Assembly (NCBI GenBank): GCA_030158485.1
Contig: JAOASS010000016.1
Span: forward strand, 233,398-297,397
DNA length: 64,000 bases
From: Pseudobdellovibrionaceae bacterium
GTDB taxonomy: Bacteria > Bdellovibrionota > Bdellovibrionia > Bdellovibrionales > Bdellovibrionaceae
Direction: 5' to 3'
Shown here: positions 53,574-61,618 of the stretch, piece by piece
Layout of the letters: the number at the start of each line of letters is the position of its first letter
Position numbering within the stretch: position 1 is the first letter of the stretch
Notes under the pieces: generated by a model
Told to the model about the DNA's origin: nothing
Databases searched by the model: none
Seen by the model: the letters and a program-made list of their open reading frames with translations, nothing else
Position numbers and translations under genes: made by a program

Positions 53574-55282
53574 TGAACAAACGAATTTCGACTAAAAAAA
53601 GCACTCGAAAAAAACTACAGCCTAAATTTATTTTCGTAACGGGTGGAGTTGTGAGCTCCATTGGTAAAGGGTTAGCGGCAGCCAGTCTGGGCGCATTACT
53701 TGAAGCTCGTGGTATTAAAGTTAATATCATGAAGTGTGATCCTTACTTAAATGTGGATCCGGGTACTATGTCACCATTACAGCATGGTGAAGTATACGTT
53801 ACAGAAGATGGCGCTGAAACTGATTTAGATCTTGGTCATTATGAGCGTTTTACTTCGGCTGTTATGCAACGATCAAATTCAGTCAGTGCTGGTCAAATCT
53901 ATGACACTGTTATTTCACGAGAACGTAAAGGTGATTATCTAGGGGGAACAGTTCAAGTCATTCCTCATATCACGGATGAAATTAAAAATAGAATCTACGA
54001 TACAGCTCAGGGATGCGAAGTGATTATCGTTGAAATTGGTGGAACCGTTGGCGATATCGAAGGCCAGCCTTTTTTAGAAGCAATTCGTCAAATGAGAAAC
54101 GAAGTAGGCTATCAAAATAGCGCGCTTGTACATGTGACGTATGTTCCTTACATCGCAGCTGCCGGAGAATTGAAGTCAAAGCCAACTCAGCATTCGGTTA
54201 AAGAGCTAAGAGAAATCGGTTTGCAAGCCGATTATTTAGTTTGTCGAAGTGAAAAGTATATTGACGAAAATTTAAAGAAAAAAATTGCCCTTTTTTGTTC
54301 CGTTAGCCCAGAGCGAGTGATTGCGGCTCAAGACTCAAGTACCATTTATGAAGTGCCACTTTCTTTGCATAAAGAAGGATTAGACGAGTCTCTGGTTCAT
54401 TTTCTAAACTTGAAAGCAGCAAAAGCTCAGCTTCGAGGCTGGCAAAATATCGTAAAAACACTTAAAACTTCGGATGAAAAAGTAAGAATTGGTGTTGTTG
54501 GAAAGTATGTCGATTTAAAAGAATCTTACAAGTCTTTGCATGAAGCGATTGTTCACGGTGGACTTGCACACGAATGCAAAGTTGAAATTGTTTATGTAGA
54601 TTCAGAAAAGCTAAATGACAGATTAACGGCACAAGCTTTATCTGATGTAAATGCTATTTTAGTTCCAGGAGGATTTGGTTCCCGAGGAGTAGAAGGTAAA
54701 ATTGCAGCTATTCGTTATGCACGAGAAAAGCAAATTCCATTTTTTGGAATTTGTTATGGGATGCAATTAGCTGCAATTGAATTCGCAAGAAACGTTTGCG
54801 GTATTAAAGATGCGACAAGTCGTGAATTTGCTGAAAATCAAGATCGTGGAAATTATGTCATTGATTTTATGAATGAGCAAAGAAACCTAGAAAAAAAAGG
54901 TGGTACGATGAGACTCGGATCTTATTCGTGCACTTTGGCGAAGGGTTCGAAAGCGCATATGATTTATAAATCGAATGTGATCTATGAGCGTCATCGTCAC
55001 CGATATGAATTTAATAATAAATATCGTGATCTATTTGAAAAAAATGGAATGTTAGCTGCTGGAAAAAATAAAGACAGAGATCTGGTGGAAATTGTCGAAT
55101 TGCCAGATCATCCGTGGTTTATCGGAGTCCAATTTCATCCAGAATTTAAATCAAAGCCACTTGATCCGCATCCCTTGTTCAGTCAATTTGTGAAAGCAGC
55201 GTTAAATCGCAAAAGACTTGTTGAAATGGCAGGAGCTAAGCGAAAGTCTAAAAAAATTGAATTTCAGGCGAGGGTGATTTGA
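53573..55282 (+). CDS. pyrG: CTP synthase PyrG
   Basis: This 569-residue enzyme makes CTP from UTP and glutamine. The N-terminal synthetase has [24 protein letters not shown] and [23 protein letters not shown]. The C-terminal glutaminase has [12 protein letters not shown], the nucleophile in GICYGMQLA, and the catalytic His-Glu pair in [11 protein letters not shown] basic N-terminal stretch of ~18 residues ([17 protein letters not shown]) and a short C-terminal extension are unusual. It overlaps kdsB by one base and kdsD by four. Confidence 0.97.
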   Translation: MNKRISTKKSTRKKLQPKFIFVTGGVVSSIGKGLAAASLGALLEARGIKVNIMKCDPYLNVDPGTMSPLQHGEVYVTEDGAETDLDLGHYERFTSAVMQRSNSVSAGQIYDTVISRERKGDYLGGTVQVIPHITDEIKNRIYDTAQGCEVIIVEIGGTVGDIEGQPFLEAIRQMRNEVGYQNSALVHVTYVPYIAAAGELKSKPTQHSVKELREIGLQADYLVCRSEKYIDENLKKKIALFCSVSPERVIAAQDSSTIYEVPLSLHKEGLDESLVHFLNLKAAKAQLRGWQNIVKTLKTSDEKVRIGVVGKYVDLKESYKSLHEAIVHGGLAHECKVEIVYVDSEKLNDRLTAQALSDVNAILVPGGFGSRGVEGKIAAIRYAREKQIPFFGICYGMQLAAIEFARNVCGIKDATSREFAENQDRGNYVIDFMNEQRNLEKKGGTMRLGSYSCTLAKGSKAHMIYKSNVIYERHRHRYEFNNKYRDLFEKNGMLAAGKNKDRDLVEIVELPDHPWFIGVQFHPEFKSKPLDPHPLFSQFVKAALNRKRLVEMAGAKRKSKKIEFQARVI

Positions 55283-56259
55283 AAGAACAAGTTTTAAAAC
55301 AAGCGATTGAAGTTCTCGAAATTGAAGCGGACGCGATATTTAATTTAAAATCTCGTATCAATGATCAGTTTTATCATGCTGTTGAATTGATTTTTCAATG
55401 TCAGGGAAAGCTTGTTGTGACCGGCATGGGAAAGTCAGGTCATATTGGTCGAAAGCTTGCCAGCACTTTTGCATCAACCGGGACTCCGGCCGTTTTTTTA
55501 CACCCAGCTGAAAGTGCACACGGAGATTTGGGAATTTTATCTACGGGTGATGTCGTACTCGCTATTTCTTATGGTGGAGAAAGTCGAGAGTTGGCGACTG
55601 TGCTTCATTATGTCGCTCGAAAAGGTCTTACGCTAATTGCCATGACAAGCAAAGCCGAATCGACTTTGGGAAAAGCGGCTCAAGTTATATTAGATATTTC
55701 AGTTAAAAAAGAAGCTTGTCCTCACAACTTAGCACCGACAGCAAGCAGCACCGCAACTCTTGCATTTGGTGATGCGTTAGCAATGGGTGTTCTTGTAGCA
55801 AAAGGTTTTGCTCCAAGTGATTTTGCTGAAGTCCATCCTGGTGGGAGCTTAGGTGCTAAATTAGTTCGGGTAGCCGACATTATGCATAAAGGTGACGCGC
55901 TTCCGCTAGTAAATCCTACAACTTCAATAAAGGAAATTGTGGGAAATATGACTCATAAAGACGTTCGGGGTACAGCTGGAGTTCTCAATTCAAATGGTGA
56001 ACTCATAGGCGTTATTACGGACGGAGACATCCGCCGTCGATTAGAAAAATCTCAGGATCCATTAGCTGGAACAGCTGTAGACTTAATGAATTCAAACCCT
56101 AAAACAATTGATCAAAATGAATTAGCTGAAAAAGCATTGTTTCTGATGGAACAGATGCGAATCCAAACATTATTCGTATTAGATTCACGTTCCACTAGTC
56201 CAAAAAAACCAGTTGGAATTGTTAATTTTCACGATTTATTTGCAGCTAAGGTCAGATAA
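55279..56259 (+). CDS. kdsD: Arabinose-5-phosphate isomerase KdsD
   Basis: This 326-residue enzyme turns ribulose-5-P into arabinose-5-P, the first step to KDO. An SIS domain ([38 protein letters not shown]) is followed by two CBS repeats (about residues 210-325, with [13 protein letters not shown]). TTG at 55279 overlaps the pyrG stop (TTGA) and has a GAGGG site. KDO-8-phosphate synthase (kdsA), often next to these genes, is absent from the window. Confidence 0.93.
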   Translation: MKEQVLKQAIEVLEIEADAIFNLKSRINDQFYHAVELIFQCQGKLVVTGMGKSGHIGRKLASTFASTGTPAVFLHPAESAHGDLGILSTGDVVLAISYGGESRELATVLHYVARKGLTLIAMTSKAESTLGKAAQVILDISVKKEACPHNLAPTASSTATLAFGDALAMGVLVAKGFAPSDFAEVHPGGSLGAKLVRVADIMHKGDALPLVNPTTSIKEIVGNMTHKDVRGTAGVLNSNGELIGVITDGDIRRRLEKSQDPLAGTAVDLMNSNPKTIDQNELAEKALFLMEQMRIQTLFVLDSRSTSPKKPVGIVNFHDLFAAKVR

Positions 56260-56337
56260 GTCAGATCAGCCTTATAAAAAATCATTTCATGCATTATTTG
56301 GTTTCCATACAATTGCAAATCCGATACTTTGTTGCCT

Positions 56338-57816
56338 ATGTCGGAAATCAGACCAATTATTATTCAAGGTGGCATGGGTATCGGTGTTTCTAACTATCGG
56401 TTAGCAAATGCAGTATCTCGAGCTGGTGGGCTAGGTGTTGTTTCGGGAAGTGGACTTAATTCAGTTCTCATACGCCGTCTTCAGGATGGGGATCCAGGTG
56501 GTCATTGTCGCCGCGCGATGTCTGCTTTTCCAATTCAATCTGTTGTTCAAAATATTATTGAAAAGTATTTTTTAGCAGAGGGTCGTAAAGGTGCTGCTTA
56601 TAAAAGGGCTCCACTTTTCAGTCCTAAGTTGTCTCAAGAAATTGTAGAACAAACCGTTGTCGCTAACTTTGTCGAAGTTTGGTTGGCGAAAGAAGGTCAT
56701 TCGGGTCTTGTAGGTCTTAATCTTTTAGAAAAGATTATTCTTCCGAATATCCCAAGCCTTTATGGCGCAATGTTAGCCGGTGTTGATTACGTTTTGATGG
56801 GCGCTGGTATTCCGCGGGAAATTCCTGGCGTTTTAGATAAATTATCAAACCATGAAGAAGCTTTTTTAAAGCTTCCAACAGACGGAGCCTCTTCGGAAGA
56901 TAATTTTAAAGTGATTTTTGATCCTAAAAATTATTTTCAATTTGATAACTGGGCTCCTTTAAAGCGGCCAGAATTTTTAGCGATTGTTTCTTCAGCTGTT
57001 CTGGCTTTGAATTTAGCTAAAAAATCGACAGGCAAAGTGAATGGTTTTATCATCGAACATTGGACAGCTGGCGGTCACAATGCTCCGCCTCGTGGCGCAC
57101 TTCAGTTAGATGAATTAGGTCAACCCATATACGGAGCTCGCGATGAAGTTGATTTTGCTAAATTCTGTGAAATGGGTTTGCCATTTTGGCTGGCTGGGTC
57201 TTGCGGCAGTCCTGAAAAAGTAACTGAAGCAATGAAATTAGGAGCTCAAGGGGTGCAAGTCGGAACGGCTTTTGCCTTCAGTGATGAGTCCGGCATGAGC
57301 GAATCTGTTAAAGCTTCTGTTCGCCAAAGATTACAAAAAAATGAAAATGTGACTGTTTACACTGACCCTGTAGCTTCACCATCGGGCTTTCCTTTTAAAG
57401 TTATTGAAAAAGAAAATACTCTTTTTGATAAAAAAGTTTATGAAGCTCGCCCAAGAAAATGTGATTTAGGTTACCTTCGTTCATCTTATAAAAAAGAAGA
57501 TGGTACTTTAGGCCAACGATGCGCTTCTGAACCAATTGATACATACCTTAAAAAAGGTGGAACAATCGAAGACACCGTTGGACGTAAATGTCTTTGCAAT
57601 GGTTTGTTTGCAGCAGTTGATCAAGCTCAGTTACAAGATAATGGTTACGTTGAAGCGATTATTATTACTGCGGGTGATGATCTTCAAAGCATTAAACGAT
57701 TTGTTGAAAATAAAAATCATTACTCGGCAGCCGAAGTTGTTCAGGTTTTGCAAAGAGCCGCTACGACAATTCAAGCATTTGAAATTAAAAATCATGCACC
57801 AGTTGCGCAGATTTGA
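56338..57816 (+). CDS. Nitronate monooxygenase-family flavoenzyme (large form)
   Basis: The ATG at 56338 gives 492 residues of an FMN-binding TIM-barrel related to nitronate monooxygenase and the PfaD enoyl reductase: IIIQGGMGIGVSNYRLANAVSRAGGLGVVSGSG, EHWTAGGHNAPPRG, and LAGSCGSPEKVTEAMKLGAQGVQVGTAF. A C-terminal extension has four Cys (KCDLGYLR, QRCASEP, RKCLCNG) that could bind metal. It sits between kdsD and kdsC but its function is not linked to KDO by sequence. There is no ribosome binding site. A strong terminator follows. Confidence 0.82.
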   Translation: MSEIRPIIIQGGMGIGVSNYRLANAVSRAGGLGVVSGSGLNSVLIRRLQDGDPGGHCRRAMSAFPIQSVVQNIIEKYFLAEGRKGAAYKRAPLFSPKLSQEIVEQTVVANFVEVWLAKEGHSGLVGLNLLEKIILPNIPSLYGAMLAGVDYVLMGAGIPREIPGVLDKLSNHEEAFLKLPTDGASSEDNFKVIFDPKNYFQFDNWAPLKRPEFLAIVSSAVLALNLAKKSTGKVNGFIIEHWTAGGHNAPPRGALQLDELGQPIYGARDEVDFAKFCEMGLPFWLAGSCGSPEKVTEAMKLGAQGVQVGTAFAFSDESGMSESVKASVRQRLQKNENVTVYTDPVASPSGFPFKVIEKENTLFDKKVYEARPRKCDLGYLRSSYKKEDGTLGQRCASEPIDTYLKKGGTIEDTVGRKCLCNGLFAAVDQAQLQDNGYVEAIIITAGDDLQSIKRFVENKNHYSAAEVVQVLQRAATTIQAFEIKNHAPVAQI

Positions 57817-57820
57817 TTTT

Positions 57821-57850
57821 AAATTCCAAGACATAAGTCTTGGAATTTTC
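57821..57850 (+). terminator. Intrinsic terminator of the kdsD-region operon
   Basis: A 12-bp perfect stem (57821-57832 with 57837-57848) around ATAA ends in a T-run, five bases after the stop of the flavoenzyme gene. Confidence 0.88.
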
Positions 57851-57855
57851 TAACT

Positions 57856-57873
57856 AATCAAATTATTTTGATT
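57856..57873. promoter_or_regulatory. Palindrome upstream of kdsC
   Basis: AATCAAATTATTTTGATT is a 7-bp inverted repeat with a four-base centre, between the terminator and the structured kdsC leader. It is a candidate operator. Confidence 0.4.
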
Positions 57874-57883
57874 TCACAGCCAT

Positions 57884-57959
57884 TATCTATCGCCTAAGGT
57901 CGGGGCATCACTTGCCCCATGACGCCAGAGTTCTCAAAATGAGAGGGTGGCGATAGATA
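57884..57959 (+). ncRNA. Candidate structured leader (three-helix junction) covering the kdsC start
   Basis: TATCTATCGCC (57884-57894) pairs with GGCGATAGATA (57949-57959). Inside are two hairpins: GGGGCA/TGCCCC (57902-57907 and 57913-57918) and TCTCA/TGAGA (57932-57936 and 57940-57944). The outer stem covers the bases right after the likely GTG start, so its folding could block translation. A seven-codon frame ATG...TGA (57919-57942) lies inside. It does not match a riboswitch class I know. Confidence 0.4.
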
Positions 57960-58462
57960 TCCAAAGGTTGAAAAACATTAAGCTTTTAATTCTCGATGTG
58001 GACGGTGTGATGACCGATACCCGCATTTGGCTGGATACAAATGGCCAGTGGCGAAGATTTTATTCAATACGTGATGGTGTTGGAATTATTCGTCTGATTG
58101 AAGCGGGTTACAAACTGGCAGTTATCACGGGGTCAGTGGCCGAAGATATTCAACTTAGAGTTAAGAAGTTGGGAATTCATTATTTTTATGAAGGTGCCCT
58201 GGAAAAAGAAACCTCATTCCAAGATTTAAAAATCAAAACACAATTATCTGCTCAGGAAATGGCTTTTGTCGGAGATGATATTTTTGATATTCCATTGCTG
58301 CGTGAAGTGGGTTTTGCAGCGACTGTTCCCGAAGCTGTTGATGAAGTTAAAGAAGTTGTAGCTTACGTGACAGCTTGTGCTGGCGGCATGGGAGCAGTCA
58401 GAGAAGTTTGTGATGTTATTTTTAAGTATGGGAGCTTATCGAATAAGCTTTTGGAGAAATAA
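57947..58462 (+). CDS. kdsC: KDO-8-phosphate phosphatase KdsC
   Basis: This 171-residue HAD phosphatase releases KDO from KDO-8-P. Motif I LLILDVDGVMTDTRIW (with both Asp), motif II AVITGSV, and motif IV MAFVGDDIFDIPLLREVG are complete, and there is no cap domain, as in KdsC. The tail VTACAGGMGAVREVCDVI is the family ending. GTG at 57947 is the first in-frame start after a stop. Its GAGAGG purine run touches the start codon directly, and the region is folded, so initiation is unusual. Confidence 0.92.
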   Translation: MAIDIQRLKNIKLLILDVDGVMTDTRIWLDTNGQWRRFYSIRDGVGIIRLIEAGYKLAVITGSVAEDIQLRVKKLGIHYFYEGALEKETSFQDLKIKTQLSAQEMAFVGDDIFDIPLLREVGFAATVPEAVDEVKEVVAYVTACAGGMGAVREVCDVIFKYGSLSNKLLEK

Positions 58463-59188
58463 ATGATGAAGTTTAATTATTTACTTTTAGCAGTTGTGAT
58501 CTCTGTATTAGGACTTTCGACTCAGGGAATTGCAGCTTCCGATTTAGAACTGCCGATTGAAGAGCTTGCAAAAGAATCTGTTCTTCCTGTTTTTGATCGA
58601 TTAGAAATTGTTCGTGCTCGTAAAGTTAAAACAGCTGGCAAGTGGGAAGTATCGGGAAATTTTAGTTGGCTGATGTCAGAACCTATATTTGATACAAGCC
58701 GTGTTGGCATGTCCGTTTATAAACACACAGATGAAGAAACTTCTTGGGGTGGTCAGTTTTTCTATTATAGTTCAGGTCTTTCGGAATACTCAAAGCAACT
58801 CAAAAAGCAGTATCGTCTAGATTACAATCGTGCGCCGAAGCCTCAGTATGGAGCGTTTGTTGATTACAATATGAAGCTTTTTTATGGCAAAATGAGTCTT
58901 TCAAAAAATACAACGATGAACACTCATCTCTTGGGTTTGCTCTCGGCAGGCATGACTCAGTATGAAAATCAAATGTATCCAGGAGTCACAGCTGGGGTTG
59001 GGTATAAGTTTTACTTTTCTTCGAATATTTCGTTGCGAACAGATTTGAGACTTTTCATTCACCAAGCGCCGATCCCGTTTAAACAAGGTGCCATTCTTGA
59101 AACAGATCCTGTGCCTGACAAGAGTTCATTTAAAGAACGAATCCATTACACAAATTTACTTGATATTGGTTTGAATTGGTTATTTTGA
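58463..59188 (+). CDS. Outer-membrane beta-barrel protein, Myxococcus/Bdellovibrio type, 1
   Basis: This 241-residue protein has a signal peptide (LLAVVISVLGLSTQGIAAS) and then alternating strands (WEVSGNFSWLMS, TSWGGQFFYYSS, GVTAGVGYKFYFSSNISLRTDLRLFI) ending in a strand with terminal aromatic Phe (LDIGLNWLF), the outer-membrane targeting mark. It fits the small outer-membrane barrel domain found beside gliding-motility TPR genes in Myxococcus. GGAG precedes the ATG, right after kdsC. Family named by pattern, so moderately certain. Confidence 0.75.
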   Translation: MMKFNYLLLAVVISVLGLSTQGIAASDLELPIEELAKESVLPVFDRLEIVRARKVKTAGKWEVSGNFSWLMSEPIFDTSRVGMSVYKHTDEETSWGGQFFYYSSGLSEYSKQLKKQYRLDYNRAPKPQYGAFVDYNMKLFYGKMSLSKNTTMNTHLLGLLSAGMTQYENQMYPGVTAGVGYKFYFSSNISLRTDLRLFIHQAPIPFKQGAILETDPVPDKSSFKERIHYTNLLDIGLNWLF

Positions 59189-59198
59189 GGAGATGCAA

Positions 59199-60014
59199 AT
59201 GAAAAAGATACTTTTGATGCCTTTCATTTTAATTCTTCTGATGTTGGTGCCGCAGGCGCGGTCTCAAGAAAGTGATGTTGAAGAGCTTAACCTGATTCAA
59301 CTGGAGTTGGATAAAAAATCTTCACCTGATACGGAAGATGATGAATCAAGTGAGGCTGCGGCTCCAGTTAAGTCATCATCACATGACACAAAATCTCAAG
59401 GTGTTTCTGAAATGACCTATGAAGAGCTCAGTCGTTTATCTGACTTCAAGCAAGTATCAGTGATTCAGCGTCGATATTTACCCAGGACTCAGCGCTTTCA
59501 AGCTTTCATCGGTCCTTCCATGACTTTAAATGATCCGTGGTTCAATGTAATGGGGGCGAGCCTGAAGTTAGGTTACAATCTGACAGAAACTTGGGGAATT
59601 GAAGGTAACTACAGTTTCATGTCGACCGATAAGACAAATGCTTTAAAAGAGCTGAGCCGAGAAAATAATATTACAACAGAAAATTTTGTTTATGTCAAAA
59701 ATTACTATTCTTTAAATCTAAATTGGACTCCGCTTTATGGGAAAATGACTTGGCTCAATAAAAAAATTGTTTACTACGATATTTATTTTAATCTTGGTTT
59801 TGGTGCAACTGAAATTCAAAATGGTAACAAGCAAGATACATTCAGTATTGGTACAGGACAAATTTTTTCAATTTCTAAAGCGTATGCATTTCGTTGGGAC
59901 ATTAGTTGGAATTTTTTCGATGCTAAGCAAGTTGATACATCACAAGGAACTTATAATAACGTGATAATTTCAGCTGGGTTCAGCTTCTTCTTTCCGGAGG
60001 CGAATTACCGATGA
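59199..60014 (+). CDS. Outer-membrane beta-barrel protein, Myxococcus/Bdellovibrio type, 2
   Basis: ATG at 59199 has a GAGGAG site six bases away and gives 271 residues. The ATG six bases earlier is too close to the site. A signal peptide (FILILLMLVPQARSQ) is followed by an acidic disordered segment (residues 20-85), then barrel strands (QRFQAFIGPSMTL, ASLKLGYNLTETWGIEGNYSFMS) and final aromatic strand VIISAGFSFFFPE. Similar in layout to the upstream barrel. It overlaps the next TPR gene as ATGA, so the three are one operon. Confidence 0.75.
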   Translation: MKKILLMPFILILLMLVPQARSQESDVEELNLIQLELDKKSSPDTEDDESSEAAAPVKSSSHDTKSQGVSEMTYEELSRLSDFKQVSVIQRRYLPRTQRFQAFIGPSMTLNDPWFNVMGASLKLGYNLTETWGIEGNYSFMSTDKTNALKELSRENNITTENFVYVKNYYSLNLNWTPLYGKMTWLNKKIVYYDIYFNLGFGATEIQNGNKQDTFSIGTGQIFSISKAYAFRWDISWNFFDAKQVDTSQGTYNNVIISAGFSFFFPEANYR

Positions 60015-61618
60015 AAAACTTAAGTAAAATATTGATATTTTTATGCCTGTTTGTTACGACTGTTCAATCTGCCCCACTAAAAAAACAGAAAAAACCGACT
60101 AAAAAAACAGCAACAAAAAGTGCTCAAGTCACAGCTCGTGTCACAAAGCCTTCCGTGGAAAATTCGGCTTTGAAAAGACAGCTTTACCAAGCGTTACAGC
60201 TTTCGCAGTCCGGTGAGTATCAACAAGCTGCGGTTCAGCTTTTTAGTTTAGCTCGTAGATCTGAGTTACAAAATGATCGAGCACAAATAAAATATATTCT
60301 AGGTCTTATGCTTTCGGAAATGAAACTGTATCAGGTGGCAGCTTTTCAGTTTGTTGATGTTATTAGAACTAATAATCAAAAGTATACGAAGCTAGCAATT
60401 GAAAAACTAGCGTCAGTCGCTGATGACTTGGGTGATGACACTTTAATTAATTATGCTATGTCCCGAGTAAACGTAACCGAAGTGCCAGAGATGAACCGCG
60501 ATATGATTCAGTATCGAATCGGTGAAATTAAAATGCGCGCAAAGAGATTTGATGAAGCGATTCGAAGTTTTTCACAAATTGGTTTAGGAAGTCGTTACTA
60601 CAGTCAGGCCCTTCACCAAAAAGGATTGGCATACCTTGAAATGGGTCAGCCTGATTCTGCAATATCAGTATTTCGAACAATGTTTTCTGCGCGAAGAAAA
60701 GCTCCCGTGACTGATACCAATCGAGTTGCTTCACAGCTGGCATTAGCTCGAGCCTTATATCAAAAAAATGATTGGGAAGCGGCCGTTACAGCCTATTCTG
60801 AAATTCCACGAGATCATTTTTTATGGCACGAAGCTCTTTACGAACAAACTTGGGCCATGCTCAGGTCTGCGCGTTTTCGTTCGGCTTTGAGTAACTTTCA
60901 GTCGTTACAGTCACCTTTTTATGCAGACGATTATAATCCAGAGTCTCTGATTTTACGCTCGATTGTGTACTTGTATATTTGTAAGTACGATGAGATGGAA
61001 AAAGTCTTAAGTTTGTACGAAAAAACTTATGGACCAGCTCGGTCCCAGATTGCGGTCTTTACAAATAATTATGCTAATCCATTAACTTACTATGCAGAAA
61101 TTGAAAAGTGGCAATCACTTAAAAAATCACCTGAAGAAAATCGTCCTGCTTTGAAAATCCCTTATATGGTGGCAAATGAAATTTCTCACTCTGGTTTTGT
61201 CAGAAGATCTCTTCAATATTTGAAACGGCTTGAGGTTGAGAAAAGAGTGATCGAAAGTAATCAAAGTTTACGAAGCACAGGTTTAGGAAAATACGCTATA
61301 AAAGTCATCAATAACCGTAGTAAGAATACAAAAATTTCTATTGGTGAGAACGCAAAAGTTCAAATGATTAACATGAAGAATGAACTTAAAGATTATACCG
61401 AGCAGGTTTCTTTTGTTCGATATGAAATGATCAGTGCCCAAAAAGAAGTTGTTAAAAAAAGAATTGTTGGGACGAATCTTCCCGAAGCCCAAATTGATGA
61501 TAATCGATCGAGGTCATTCTACATTCAAAATGGTTATCAGTATTATCCATTTGAAGATGAATATTGGTTAGATGAAATTGGAAATTATCACTTTTTGGGG
61601 AAATCAAGTTGTGAGTAA
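60011..61618 (+). CDS. Periplasmic TPR protein of the beta-barrel cluster
   Basis: This 535-residue protein has a signal peptide (ILIFLCLFVTTVQSA), a basic Lys/Thr-rich linker, then repeated helix pairs (about residues 55-330, such as ALKRQLYQALQLSQSGEYQQAAVQLFSLA and QALHQKGLAYLEMGQPDSAISVFRTMF) typical of tetratricopeptide repeats. The last ~130 residues are helical and charged. TPRs bind proteins. The order barrel-barrel-TPR-TPR recalls glt modules in Myxococcus and Bdellovibrio, but homology to a named Glt protein is not established here. Confidence 0.78.
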   Translation: MKNLSKILIFLCLFVTTVQSAPLKKQKKPTKKTATKSAQVTARVTKPSVENSALKRQLYQALQLSQSGEYQQAAVQLFSLARRSELQNDRAQIKYILGLMLSEMKLYQVAAFQFVDVIRTNNQKYTKLAIEKLASVADDLGDDTLINYAMSRVNVTEVPEMNRDMIQYRIGEIKMRAKRFDEAIRSFSQIGLGSRYYSQALHQKGLAYLEMGQPDSAISVFRTMFSARRKAPVTDTNRVASQLALARALYQKNDWEAAVTAYSEIPRDHFLWHEALYEQTWAMLRSARFRSALSNFQSLQSPFYADDYNPESLILRSIVYLYICKYDEMEKVLSLYEKTYGPARSQIAVFTNNYANPLTYYAEIEKWQSLKKSPEENRPALKIPYMVANEISHSGFVRRSLQYLKRLEVEKRVIESNQSLRSTGLGKYAIKVINNRSKNTKISIGENAKVQMINMKNELKDYTEQVSFVRYEMISAQKEVVKKRIVGTNLPEAQIDDNRSRSFYIQNGYQYYPFEDEYWLDEIGNYHFLGKSSCE

